A DNA stretch of 64,000 bases from Lentzea sp. NBRC 105346 (GTDB lineage: Bacteria; Actinomycetota; Actinomycetes; Mycobacteriales; Pseudonocardiaceae), in the NCBI RefSeq assembly GCF_030269605.1, contig NZ_BSTQ01000011.1, positions 186,001 through 250,000 of the forward strand. The letters run 5' to 3'. This document shows positions 16,293 through 24,281 of this stretch, in pieces; the stretch's first letter is position 1, and each line of letters starts with the position of its first letter. The notes below the pieces were generated by a model, which was not told where the DNA came from, searched no databases, and was given only the letters and a program-made list of their open reading frames with translations. The position numbers and the translations under genes were made by a program.

Positions 16293-17312
16293 ATGACCCA
16301 AGCCCGGATCGCCGCCCCCGCCAGGTACTACGTGCTCGCCGGACTGCTGCTGGGCGCGGCCGCCGGCGTGCTCGCGGGCCTGGTCGTCGCCGAGCCCGCC
16401 CCCGTCGTGGGCGTGGCCGAGCCGGGGGCGGCGGTCCGGTTCGGGATTCCGGTCGTCCGCGTGCTGCTCGACCTGGCCGCGACCGCGGTCGTGGGTCTGT
16501 CGCTGCTGCCGAAGCTGCTCGGGTTCGACCGGCCGGCCCAGACCGAGCCGATCATGCGGATCGCCCGGCCCGCGGCCGTGATCGCCGCCGCAACCTGGGT
16601 GGTCACGGCCCTGCTCGCGATCGTGCTGCAGGCATCCGAGCTGCAGCCGGGCGCGACGGTGACGGTCGGGATGGTGACGAACTACATCGCGACCGTCGGC
16701 GCCGGCAAGGGACTGCTGTTCAGCGCCGGGTGTGCGTTGCTCTACCTGGTGATCGGTGTGATGGCGGTGCGCAGCGGGGAGTCCGTGCCCGCCGAACTGC
16801 GGATCCTGGTCTCCATGTTCGGGCTGCTGCCGATCCCGGTCACCGGCCACGCGTCGAACTGGAAGTACCACGACTACTCGATGGTCTCCATGGAGCTGCA
16901 CGTGCTGGGCGCCGCGGCGTGGACCGGCGGGCTCGGCGCGGTCATCGCGCTTGTCGCGTGGCGCAAGGGTTTGCTGGCGACGGCGTTGCCGCGGTTCTCG
17001 AAGGTCGCGACCGTGTGCCTGATCGTCGTGAGTGCGACCGGCCTGTTCAACGGGCTGCTGGAGTTGGTGCTCAACCCGGTCGAGAAGCTGCCGGGGTCGT
17101 TGTTCACGACGGGCTACGGGCTGCTGGTCGTCGGCAAGGCGTTGTGCGCCGGGGCGATCGCGTTGCTGGGCGCGAACGTGCGGTGGAGGTTGTTGCCACA
17201 CATCGAAAAACACCGGGCCACGGCGGTGGCGACGTGGGCCGCGATGGAAGTGACGATCATGGGTGTCGCGTTCGGGCTGGCCGTCGTGCTGTCGCGCGCG
17301 CCGGTCACCTGA
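16293..17312 (+). CDS. copD: CopD-family copper transport membrane protein
   Basis: 339 residues from ATG 16293 with GCGGAGGCG upstream. Eight or nine membrane helices; the CopD domain occupies the C-terminal two thirds, with NWKYHDYSMVSMELHVLGAAAWTGGLGAVI containing the conserved His and Trp of the family. It is the likely membrane partner of CopC. The stop TGA at 17310-17312 overlaps an ATG (TGATG), so a following short frame could be coupled. Confidence 0.88.
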   Translation: MTQARIAAPARYYVLAGLLLGAAAGVLAGLVVAEPAPVVGVAEPGAAVRFGIPVVRVLLDLAATAVVGLSLLPKLLGFDRPAQTEPIMRIARPAAVIAAATWVVTALLAIVLQASELQPGATVTVGMVTNYIATVGAGKGLLFSAGCALLYLVIGVMAVRSGESVPAELRILVSMFGLLPIPVTGHASNWKYHDYSMVSMELHVLGAAAWTGGLGAVIALVAWRKGLLATALPRFSKVATVCLIVVSATGLFNGLLELVLNPVEKLPGSLFTTGYGLLVVGKALCAGAIALLGANVRWRLLPHIEKHRATAVATWAAMEVTIMGVAFGLAVVLSRAPVT

Positions 17313-17386
17313 TGTTCAACGTGAAACAATTCGGAGCAAACGACGAGTGGGTCGAACGGAGCGACGAGCTGCGCCGAGCGGCCTAG
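17312..17386 (+). CDS. Possible 24-aa peptide coupled to copD
   Basis: ATG at 17312 overlaps the copD stop, giving a hydrophilic peptide MFNVKQFGANDEWVERSDEL and a short tail ending RRAA. No homology can be claimed. The first bases overlap a parS-like sequence, so the reading frame may be incidental. Confidence 0.2.
   Translation: MFNVKQFGANDEWVERSDELRRAA
17313..17328. other. Degenerate parS-like site
   Basis: TGTTCAACGTGAAACA matches the 16-bp parS consensus TGTTTCACGTGAAACA at 14 of 16 positions, with the right half perfect. It lies about 40 kb from oriC, within the usual parS zone. One mismatch is at a central position, so ParB affinity may be weak. Confidence 0.35.
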
Positions 17387-17664
17387 TCGGTGATCAGTCG
17401 CGCCGAAGAATCTTCACGCATTCGGGCTAGCCGGTTCATAGTTTTCTGCCCGCGACGGTCTAGCTCGCGGCTGTCGATCCAGCCGTTCGCGTAGTAGCGG
17501 TAGTCCTGCGCCAGCGAGACCAGCTCGGCGAGGTAGTCGGCCGAGCGGCGGCGTCGGTCTTCATCGAACGCCGCGAGCAGCGGCAGTTGCGTGTCGACGA
17601 CCTCGTCCAGCAGCTGCGCCGACCGCAGCGCCCGACGAGACCGGAAACGCTTTGTCAAGATCAC
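17383..17664 (-). CDS. Hypothetical protein (93 aa)
   Basis: Begins at GTG 17664 (VILTKRFRSRRALRSAQLLD) with GAGG 8 nt upstream; a GTG three codons earlier (17673) is also open. The product is helical and highly charged, rich in Arg and Asp/Glu (DEDRRRRSADYLAELVSLAQ), with a central DYRYYANGWIDSRELDR segment. No domain is recognised. It shares CTAG stop bases with the frame at 17312. Confidence 0.5.
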   Translation of the reverse strand: MILTKRFRSRRALRSAQLLDEVVDTQLPLLAAFDEDRRRRSADYLAELVSLAQDYRYYANGWIDSRELDRRGQKTMNRLARMREDSSARLITD

Positions 17665-17799
17665 GAGCCGCACCTCGCTGTTCGCCCCGAAACACCCGGC
17701 ACCCTAGGCGTGGCCACCCACACCCGTCGATGCTGCATTCGTGTTCGAAGCGCCCAGCGTTACCGGTTCGTGTCCCACACCATCCGATCGAGGTGTTAG

Positions 17800-19185
17800 T
17801 CAGGCAGCCGAGTCGGCACCGGTGAAGCGGGCCAGGCGGTCGGCCAGCTCGCGCGCGTCGGGGTTGTTGCGACGCTTCTCCGCCTCGTGCAACAGCGGCT
17901 TCATGCGGTCCTTCGTGCGGATGGACTTCAAGCCCTCCGACAGCTCGACCGCCTGGCGGCCGATCTTCGCTCCGTGGTCGATGTCGCCCTCCAAGAGGTG
18001 GTTGATGGACAGCGAGGTGAGGTTGAACGTGCGGTTGCGGCTCATGTCCTCGCCGAACCCGTTGATCGCCTTCGTCAGCGCGGGGATCGCGGTGCGCGTG
18101 TACTTCTTCGCGTCGACCGTCTGCGCCAGCTCGGTGTGCACCGTGCCGACCATCGACGACAGGTCGATCTCGTTGAAGAACTTCGCCCACGCCGGCGCTT
18201 CGGTGATGTTGGCGCGGGAGAACTCGTCGCGCGCCCGGCCGAGCAGCTTGAGCGCCTGCTCGTCGGAGCCCATCTTCGCGTAGGCCCAGGCCTCGTTGGC
18301 GCACAGGATGCCGACCGCGAGCTCCGAACCGGAGTTCTGCGCGGCCAGCTGGCCCAGCTGGAACACCTTCAGCGCGTCGTCCGGTGCGTTCTGGTGCAGG
18401 TAGACGCGGCCCATCCGGTAGAGGATGTTCGCCACGAGAGCTTCGTTCTTGCCCTGTTTGGCCAGATCGAGCGCCTGGCCGAAGTGGTTGCGGGCCGAGT
18501 CCATCAGTCCGGTGTCGAACGAGGTCCATCCGGCCAGGTTGTGCAGGTCCGCGAGCGCGACGAAGAGTCGGTCTTTGACCAGGTCGGTCGCGCTGGCCCC
18601 GAGCATCTGCTGTCCCCAGGAGAGCTGGGCGACGACGGCGTCGCGGCACGAACCGCCGCCGTACTGGTAGTCGAGCGCGCGCAGGGCGCGCGTGGCGGCC
18701 TCGACCTGCCGCACATCGGTCATACCGATACGTCCTGGAGCCGGAGTCTGTGTGGGGTGAGAAACCCACGACCCGGAGTCCGTACCGAGCACGGCCGCGC
18801 CCACTGTCACGGCGGCGGCGTGCGCGAGGAACTTCCGACGCTTCACCGACTCGTCCTCCTCAGGATGGGGTGTCTCCGCGGTCGCGGCCACCCTCACTGC
18901 CGTTGTCTCGTCATAGGCGAGACCCATGTATCCACGTGGGACACCCAGGCCGACGGCGATCCTCGTCAGAACGTCGTAGGCCATGACCTGACGTCCCTTG
19001 AGGATCTCCGAGACCTCGGACTGCGACTGACCCGTGAGCGCCGCGATCTGGCGCTGAGACACGCCGTGTCGGCGGAGCAGCCGGTACACCGAGCTGATCT
19101 CTCGCCTGGCGAGCGCGTCTCGCATCTCCTGCTGGTCCCACACTTCGGCGGGGATAGGAGAGCCCTGGGATCCAATGGTGTTCAT
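17800..19185 (-). CDS. XRE-type regulator with TPR-like C-terminus
   Basis: 461 residues. Residues about 20-85 form a Cro/C1 helix-turn-helix (GVSQRQIAALTGQSQSEVSE). Residues 116-134 read KRRKFLAHAAAVTVGAAVL, an internal twin-arginine-like hydrophobic stretch found in several actinomycete regulators of this build. The rest is a chain of alpha-helical repeats (TPR-like) that would bind a peptide or protein. The arrangement resembles NsdA-type pleiotropic regulators of development and antibiotic production in Streptomyces; identity with NsdA is not claimed. It is divergent from two small genes at 19403-20043, which may be its targets. Confidence 0.75.
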   Translation of the reverse strand: MNTIGSQGSPIPAEVWDQQEMRDALARREISSVYRLLRRHGVSQRQIAALTGQSQSEVSEILKGRQVMAYDVLTRIAVGLGVPRGYMGLAYDETTAVRVAATAETPHPEEDESVKRRKFLAHAAAVTVGAAVLGTDSGSWVSHPTQTPAPGRIGMTDVRQVEAATRALRALDYQYGGGSCRDAVVAQLSWGQQMLGASATDLVKDRLFVALADLHNLAGWTSFDTGLMDSARNHFGQALDLAKQGKNEALVANILYRMGRVYLHQNAPDDALKVFQLGQLAAQNSGSELAVGILCANEAWAYAKMGSDEQALKLLGRARDEFSRANITEAPAWAKFFNEIDLSSMVGTVHTELAQTVDAKKYTRTAIPALTKAINGFGEDMSRNRTFNLTSLSINHLLEGDIDHGAKIGRQAVELSEGLKSIRTKDRMKPLLHEAEKRRNNPDARELADRLARFTGADSAA

Positions 19186-19402
19186 TGCGCACCCTCACAG
19201 TCCGTTGGGCGTCAACGGCAGACTAGGGGCAGTTCCCCAAGCCCGAGAAGTCCAGTTCGGCGAGGCTGATCGGCCCTGCCGAACCCCACTTACCGCTCAC
19301 CGTAAGACTGCCACCGGTCAGCGCTGTGACATCCACATCCGGCATGAATCATCGCAATCTAGATTCCGGTAAGCGAGTGAGCACGGAGAGGAACGACCGA
19401 AC

Positions 19403-19669
19403 GTGGACCTCAGTTCCTCCTCGTACTCCACCTCCATTGTGGAGTCGGGTGACACCGACGACACATGGCGCGGCACGACCGGGCAACGTCGTTCGTGGCG
19501 GATCAGCTGCGGAGACGTGGTCGAGCGGGACCGTTGCCTCACCGTGACGGTGGATCGGAACCGGGTGGTTCTGGTCGGCCCTCCAGGTGAGACGGCAGTT
19601 CTCTCGCAAGACCAGCTCGTACAGCTCAGGGCCGCGCTACGCGAAGCCGCCGAACAGGCGGAAAGGTGA
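19403..19669 (+). CDS. Small hypothetical protein (88 aa), pair member 1
   Basis: GTG start. The N-terminal third is Ser/Thr-rich; the C-terminal part (VVLVGPPGETAVLSQDQLVQ then LRAALREAAEQAER) looks like a short beta hairpin and a helix. It overlaps the next gene by 4 nt and is divergent from the XRE regulator, with a 217-bp shared promoter region. Small acidic proteins encoded beside XRE regulators are common in this group; the function is unknown. Confidence 0.6.
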   Translation: MDLSSSSYSTSIVESGDTDDTWRGTTGQRRSWRISCGDVVERDRCLTVTVDRNRVVLVGPPGETAVLSQDQLVQLRAALREAAEQAER

Positions 19670-20043
19670 CGGTGACGTTTCGGATGGACGAGATCCTCGG
19701 ACAAGTTCTTCGCAACGCAGTGTGGGAGCGCTTGGACCTGCTCAGTGAGCTGGCCGAGCGCGCCGACGCCCCGTCCCTCCTATCGGTGGCTCGATCCGAG
19801 CTCCCTCGGCTGACCGAGGGATGGCGTGCTCTGCTCGCAGCGCACGAGCCGGACGAGAAGGGCAACTGCCCTGAGTGCTCCGGCCGTTGGCGCCAGCAGA
19901 AGTCACCTTGCTCGGTGTGGCGCGCCGCGTACGAACACCTGGTTGCGGGCGGGCTCGCCCCGCGCCCGGCTCGCCATCTGCGCCCGGCCCCGGTGACTCC
20001 TCCTGTCACCAGGTCAAGGCGCGCGGTGGCTCGAGCCCACTAA
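19666..20043 (+). CDS. Small hypothetical protein with CPEC motif (125 aa), pair member 2
   Basis: GTG start overlapping the previous stop. Residues about 10-60 are helical and acidic; CPECSGRW followed by a later Cys (SPCSVW) suggests a small metal site, although a full four-ligand knuckle would need a histidine such as the one in YEHLV. The C-terminus is Pro/Arg-rich and probably disordered. Function unknown; translationally coupled with the 88-aa protein. Confidence 0.6.
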   Translation: MTVTFRMDEILGQVLRNAVWERLDLLSELAERADAPSLLSVARSELPRLTEGWRALLAAHEPDEKGNCPECSGRWRQQKSPCSVWRAAYEHLVAGGLAPRPARHLRPAPVTPPVTRSRRAVARAH

Positions 20044-20250
20044 CGGGGCGTTTGCGCACGACCTGGCGTTCCCCCGACACGACCAGGTATCCGCAGACGA
20101 CCTGATGGCCGGCGGTTCTCGATGAGCGAACCCCCGACCGCGACATCGCGGACCGCCGGCCCCACAACTCAAGAACGCCACAGATTTCCGCGGGCCGGTG
20201 CCGTGCACCTTCCCCTCCCCGACCGGTGTCGGCCCGCGGTCACCAACGCC

Positions 20251-20287
20251 GGCCCCTTGTCTGCACCTCCCGCGCAGGCAAGGGGCC
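20251..20287. terminator. Strong hairpin between convergent genes
   Basis: GGCCCCTTGTCTGC (20251-20264) pairs with GCAGGCAAGGGGCC (20274-20287), one G-T pair, loop 9 nt, then GTTTCC. It closes the 253-bp gap after the CPEC gene and lies just before the stop of the leftward dehydrogenase gene. Confidence 0.7.
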
Positions 20288-20296
20288 GTTTCCACG

Positions 20297-21076
20297 TCAC
20301 CGATGCGTGCCGGTCCGCCACGTCAGATATGCCGTGAGACCTGGAAAAACGCGTCCGGTCAGCTCGAACCCCTTGAGCTGCCACGGAAGGAACATCTCGG
20401 CGCGTTCTCGTTCGACGGCCTCCACCATCGCCTTCGCCACCCGCTCCGGCGTCACCGTCGGGATCAGCCTGGCGATCGCCGGGATTCGTTCCTCCGCACC
20501 GGGATTGTTCTCGAAGTACTGGCTGGACACCTTGCCCGGCACGACCTCGCTGACCCCGATTCCCGTGCCCCGCAGGTCGATCCGCAACGACGCGGTCAGC
20601 CCGCGCAACGCCCAGCGCGCCGACGCGTAGCCCGTCGCACCGGGAATCGGCAGCCGAGACACCGGCGAGTTGACGTTGACGATCCAGCCGGAGCGGCGTT
20701 TCCGCATGCTGCCAAGGAATCCCCTGGTCAACAGCAAGGCCGCGAGGTACGGAACCGAGGTCATCGACTGCAGTTCATCCGCCGACGTGTCGTCGAGGAA
20801 CAGCCAGCGGCCGATTCCGGCGTTGTTGACGAGCACATCCGGCGCTTCGACGCTCTCGACGAGCGTGCGGATCTGATCGACGTCCGCGAGATCGGCGGTG
20901 ATCGCCTCGGCAGAACCGCCGAACTCGTTGATCCGTTCGACCTGCCGTTTGAGCCCTTCGGCGCTGCGGGCCACAAGTAGGACGTGGGCACCACGTTCGG
21001 CGTAACGCGAAGCAGCCGCGGCGCCGATCCCTTGGGACGCACCGGTGATGAGGACTCGTTTACCAGCCAGTTCCAC
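20297..21076 (-). CDS. Short-chain dehydrogenase/reductase
   Basis: 259 residues. Cofactor motif ITGASQGIGAAAA, NNAGIG, catalytic NSPVSRL and YASARWAL: the usual Tyr-x-x-x-Lys reads Tyr-Ala-Ser-Ala-Arg, so the catalytic Lys is replaced by Arg, which is unusual and could reduce or change activity. The C-terminus (LTWRTGTHR) resembles the membrane-associated SDR subgroup. It directly abuts the MFS gene (stop/start 1 nt apart) and so ends the leftward glucosidase operon. Confidence 0.8.
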   Translation of the reverse strand: MELAGKRVLITGASQGIGAAAASRYAERGAHVLLVARSAEGLKRQVERINEFGGSAEAITADLADVDQIRTLVESVEAPDVLVNNAGIGRWLFLDDTSADELQSMTSVPYLAALLLTRGFLGSMRKRRSGWIVNVNSPVSRLPIPGATGYASARWALRGLTASLRIDLRGTGIGVSEVVPGKVSSQYFENNPGAEERIPAIARLIPTVTPERVAKAMVEAVERERAEMFLPWQLKGFELTGRVFPGLTAYLTWRTGTHR

Positions 21077-22297
21077 CTAGACCACCGATCGCACTCGCGT
21101 GATGAACACCGCCGCCAGCGACGTCGCCGCCGCCGACACGGCGAACAGACCGCTGTAGCCGCCGAGGTGCGCCAAGATCAACGTCGTCAGCAAGGGTGCC
21201 ACGACCTGCGGCACCGAGTTCGCGATGTTCAGCACACCCAGGTCCTTCGCGCGGTCCTCGGCCGCGGGCAGCACCTGCGTCAGCAACGCGATCGCGACCG
21301 CCCAGTACGTGCCGAAGCCGACACCCAGCAGTGGCGCCGCGACGAGCGCCGACGTCCACGTCGGCCAGAAGACCAGCAACAGCGCTGCGACGGCCATCAC
21401 ACCGGCCGCGAGGTGCACATACGGCTTGCGACGCCCGGATTTGTCCGAGCGTGCGCCGAACAGCACCGCTCCTGCGGCGAGCGCCACCCCGTACAGGGCC
21501 ATCAGGACGAGCAGCCCGTCCTCCGGATGTGGGTGGTGGACGACGTCACCGAGGAAGAACAACAAGTAGAGCGTGCCGAACGCGTTGCCCAGGTTGATCA
21601 TGAAGTGCGCGCACCACGCCCAGGCGAAGTCCGGGTGCTCACGCGGTGAGATCCACAGCGTCGGCTTCACCGGCCGCACGGTCAGTCGCGTGTCCGGTGT
21701 GCGCAGGACGAAGAACAACGCACCCGTCACGACGATCAACGCACAGGCCAGGTATCCGGCGGCGATTCCGGTGACCAGCATCGTCACGACCAACGCGCCG
21801 AGCACGGTGCCCAGCATCTGGCTGATGCCGACGAGTCCGCCGACCCGCGCCCGCTGCACGACCGGCACCCGGTCCGGCACCGCGGAGGTCAGCGCGGCGA
21901 GCATGCCGTTGACCCCGGCCTGCACCAGGCACCAGCCGATGGTCATCACCAGCACCGAGGAAGCGTTCGACAGCACGCCGAGACCGACGGCGCCGAGGAT
22001 CGATCCGCCCAGCGTCCACGGATGGCGCCGGCCGAACCGGGACGTGGTGCGGTCCGACAGGTAGCCGATCAACGGCACGACGACCGTCGCCACGAGCGCG
22101 CCGACTCCGGTGACGATGCCGAAGACCGTCTCCTTGTTGGCCTTGTCCAACAGCTCGGCCTGCTGCGGCAGCAACACCTGGATGGGCGCGTAGATGGCCA
22201 GCCACAGCCCGAGGTTCGCGAAGAACAGCCAGGCCATCCAGCTGCGTCTGACCGGAACGACCGGTTCGGAGAGTGCGGCGTCAGTCCGAGAGCTCAC
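21077..22297 (-). CDS. MFS transporter, probably sugar
   Basis: 406 residues with about 12 membrane helices; the loop GYLSDRTTSRFGRRHPWTL between helices 2 and 3 and the repeat GARSDKSGRRKPYV mark the major facilitator superfamily. It is sandwiched between a GH1 glucosidase (17-nt overlap) and an SDR, so uptake of a beta-glucoside or oligosaccharide is inferred from context only. Confidence 0.82.
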   Translation of the reverse strand: MSSRTDAALSEPVVPVRRSWMAWLFFANLGLWLAIYAPIQVLLPQQAELLDKANKETVFGIVTGVGALVATVVVPLIGYLSDRTTSRFGRRHPWTLGGSILGAVGLGVLSNASSVLVMTIGWCLVQAGVNGMLAALTSAVPDRVPVVQRARVGGLVGISQMLGTVLGALVVTMLVTGIAAGYLACALIVVTGALFFVLRTPDTRLTVRPVKPTLWISPREHPDFAWAWCAHFMINLGNAFGTLYLLFFLGDVVHHPHPEDGLLVLMALYGVALAAGAVLFGARSDKSGRRKPYVHLAAGVMAVAALLLVFWPTWTSALVAAPLLGVGFGTYWAVAIALLTQVLPAAEDRAKDLGVLNIANSVPQVVAPLLTTLILAHLGGYSGLFAVSAAATSLAAVFITRVRSVV

Positions 22298-23537
22298 CGC
22301 TGATCACCTTTCGGTACCAGTGGAACGAGTCGCGCGGCGTGCGGCGCTGGGTCTCGTAGTCCACATGCACGAGCCCGAACCGTTGCGAATAGCCGGAGTC
22401 CCACTCGAAGTTGTCGATCAGGGACCATACGAAGTAACCGCGGACTCCGCTGTCCAGCGCGGCCCTGAGGTGTCCGTCGAGGTACTCGATGCGCGCGGTG
22501 TCCTCGACGACGTGCGGGAAGCTGCAGCCGCTCTCGGTGATGTAGACCGGTGGCACGTCGGGATGGCGTTCACGCAACTGGGTGATCATCTGACGCAGCC
22601 CGTCCGGCACGATCGGCCAGCCGAAGCCGGTCTTCGGGTACTCGTCGATGTCCACCAGGTCGAACGGCAGCGGGTTGCCCTCCGACGGCGTCTTCAGCCG
22701 CGTCGGGTTGTAGTAGTTGAGCCCGTAGAAGTCCAAGGGCTGCTTGATGTTCTCCAGGTCGCCGTCGGCGATCGGCATCCGGTCGACCAGCGAGTCCGGG
22801 TAGCGGCCGGCGAGCATCGGGTCCGCGTACAGCCAGTTGTGGATGTCGCTGTACGCCGCGGCCGCCTTCTGATCGGCATCCGTCGCGGCCCACGCGGGCG
22901 AGTGGTTGTTCGCCGTCCCGACGGAGGCGGCGCCGGCCGCCCGCAGCGCCTGCACCGACAGGCCGTGCGCGAGGTTGAGGTGGTGCGCGGTGGGCAGTGC
23001 GTCGAACAGCATCGTCTTGCCGGGCGCGTGCTGGCCGATGGCGTACCCAAGCAGCGTCACCATCGCGGGCTCGTTGATCGGCATCCACAGCTTCACGCGG
23101 TCGGCCAGGCGGTCCGCGACGATCGCCGTGTACTCGGCGAACCGGTCGGCGATGTCCCTGGTCAGCCAGCCGCCCTCGTCCTCGAGGGGCTGCGGCGTGT
23201 CCCAGTGGTAGAGCGTGACGACCGGCGCGATGCCGACGTCGACGAGCGCGTCGACCAGCCGGTCGTAGAAGTCGAGGCCCTCGGTGTTGGCCGGGCCCTT
23301 GCCGGTCGGCTGGATGCGGGGCCAGCTGATCGAGAACCGATAGGCGTTGACTCCGAGCTGGGTCATCAGCGCGATGTCCTCGCGCCACCGGTGGTAGTGG
23401 TCGCAGGCGACCTCTGCGGTGTCCCCGTTGTGCACGTTGGTGAAGTTGTCCCAGACGGAGGGACCTCGGCCACCTTCGCTTGTGGCGCCCTCGATCTGGA
23501 ACGCGGAGGTGGACACTCCCCAGAGGAAGTCGGTCAT
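22281..23537 (-). CDS. GH1 beta-glucosidase
   Basis: 418 residues from ATG 23537 (MTDFLWGVSTSAFQIEGA); upstream extension is rejected because it crosses the divergent regulator. Acid/base Glu156 lies in the PINEP motif, nucleophile Glu335 in YITESG, and the aglycone/glycone residues RFSISWPRI, HWDTPQPLEDEGGW are present. No signal peptide, so it acts on imported glucosides. First gene of the operon with the MFS carrier; the TetR gene is divergent across 129 bp. Confidence 0.92.
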   Translation of the reverse strand: MTDFLWGVSTSAFQIEGATSEGGRGPSVWDNFTNVHNGDTAEVACDHYHRWREDIALMTQLGVNAYRFSISWPRIQPTGKGPANTEGLDFYDRLVDALVDVGIAPVVTLYHWDTPQPLEDEGGWLTRDIADRFAEYTAIVADRLADRVKLWMPINEPAMVTLLGYAIGQHAPGKTMLFDALPTAHHLNLAHGLSVQALRAAGAASVGTANNHSPAWAATDADQKAAAAYSDIHNWLYADPMLAGRYPDSLVDRMPIADGDLENIKQPLDFYGLNYYNPTRLKTPSEGNPLPFDLVDIDEYPKTGFGWPIVPDGLRQMITQLRERHPDVPPVYITESGCSFPHVVEDTARIEYLDGHLRAALDSGVRGYFVWSLIDNFEWDSGYSQRFGLVHVDYETQRRTPRDSFHWYRKVISGELSD

Positions 23538-23666
23538 GAGGCGCCTCTTTCCCACACGGCCGGAAACATGAATCTTGTTCGGATCGTAGGCGTGTTGCGG
23601 CTCACAAGGAAGTGAAGCGAGCTCGGAACAGGCAAGATGGAGACCCCGAACTTTGTTGGAGTCGCC

Positions 23667-24281
23667 GTGACGAGCAGTACCCCGCTTCGCCGCCAACCTG
23701 TCCAGCAGCGCAGCGCCAAGCGCGTGGAGCGCATGCTCGAGGCGTGCGCCTCGCTCATCGACGAAGTGGGTTACGACGGGGTGACCACAACGCTCATCGC
23801 CGAGCGCGCCGGTGTCGCGGTCGGTTCGCTGTACCAGTTCTTCCCGGACAAGCGAGCCGTCGTACAGGCGTTGACGTTGCGCAACGTCGACAGATTCTCC
23901 CAGGGCATTACGGAGAAACTGGCGCAGACGAGACTCGAGCACTGGTGGGACGCGGTCGACACGATCTTCGACCTGTTCGTCGCGATGCACCGCGAGATTC
24001 CCGGCTTCGGCAAGCTGCACTTCGGCGACGTGGTCGACATGCGGCTGCTGGACGACAGCCGGGACAACAACGCGGTCATCTCCGACCGGATCTCCGAGCT
24101 GATCTCGGAGAACTTCGGCATCCCGATGGCCGAGGTGCAGCTGCCGATCGCGATCGCCGTCGAGGCGGCCGACGCGGTGCTGAAGCTCGCGTTCCGCCTC
24201 GAGCCCAACGGTGAACCGCGCGTCCTCGTCGAGGCGAAGGCGCTGGTCAAGGGCTACCTGTCGTCCCGCTTGCCCGACTAA
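23667..24281 (+). CDS. TetR-family repressor, probable regulator of the glucosidase operon
   Basis: 204 residues from GTG 23667 (GGAG 5 nt upstream); an ATG at 23637 is an alternative. The helix-turn-helix spans residues about 25-60: VTTTLIAERAGVAVGSLYQFFPDKRAV is a typical TetR recognition element. The C-terminal ligand domain has no recognised relative. Divergent placement from the GH1-MFS-SDR operon suggests it represses that operon and itself. Confidence 0.85.
   Translation: MTSSTPLRRQPVQQRSAKRVERMLEACASLIDEVGYDGVTTTLIAERAGVAVGSLYQFFPDKRAVVQALTLRNVDRFSQGITEKLAQTRLEHWWDAVDTIFDLFVAMHREIPGFGKLHFGDVVDMRLLDDSRDNNAVISDRISELISENFGIPMAEVQLPIAIAVEAADAVLKLAFRLEPNGEPRVLVEAKALVKGYLSSRLPD

Noticed and set aside
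15573..17213. Leftward 546-codon frame over the copper operon
   Set aside because: Shadow of copC/copD; composition is Gln/Arg/His-rich with no domain.
20054..20110. Repeated ACGACC(T/A)GG motif after the CPEC gene
   Set aside because: Only three imperfect short copies with uneven spacing; likely chance.
23538..23666. Operator for the TetR regulator in the divergent gap
   Set aside because: CTTGTTCGGA and TCGGAACAGG are only loosely inverted and far apart; no clear palindrome.
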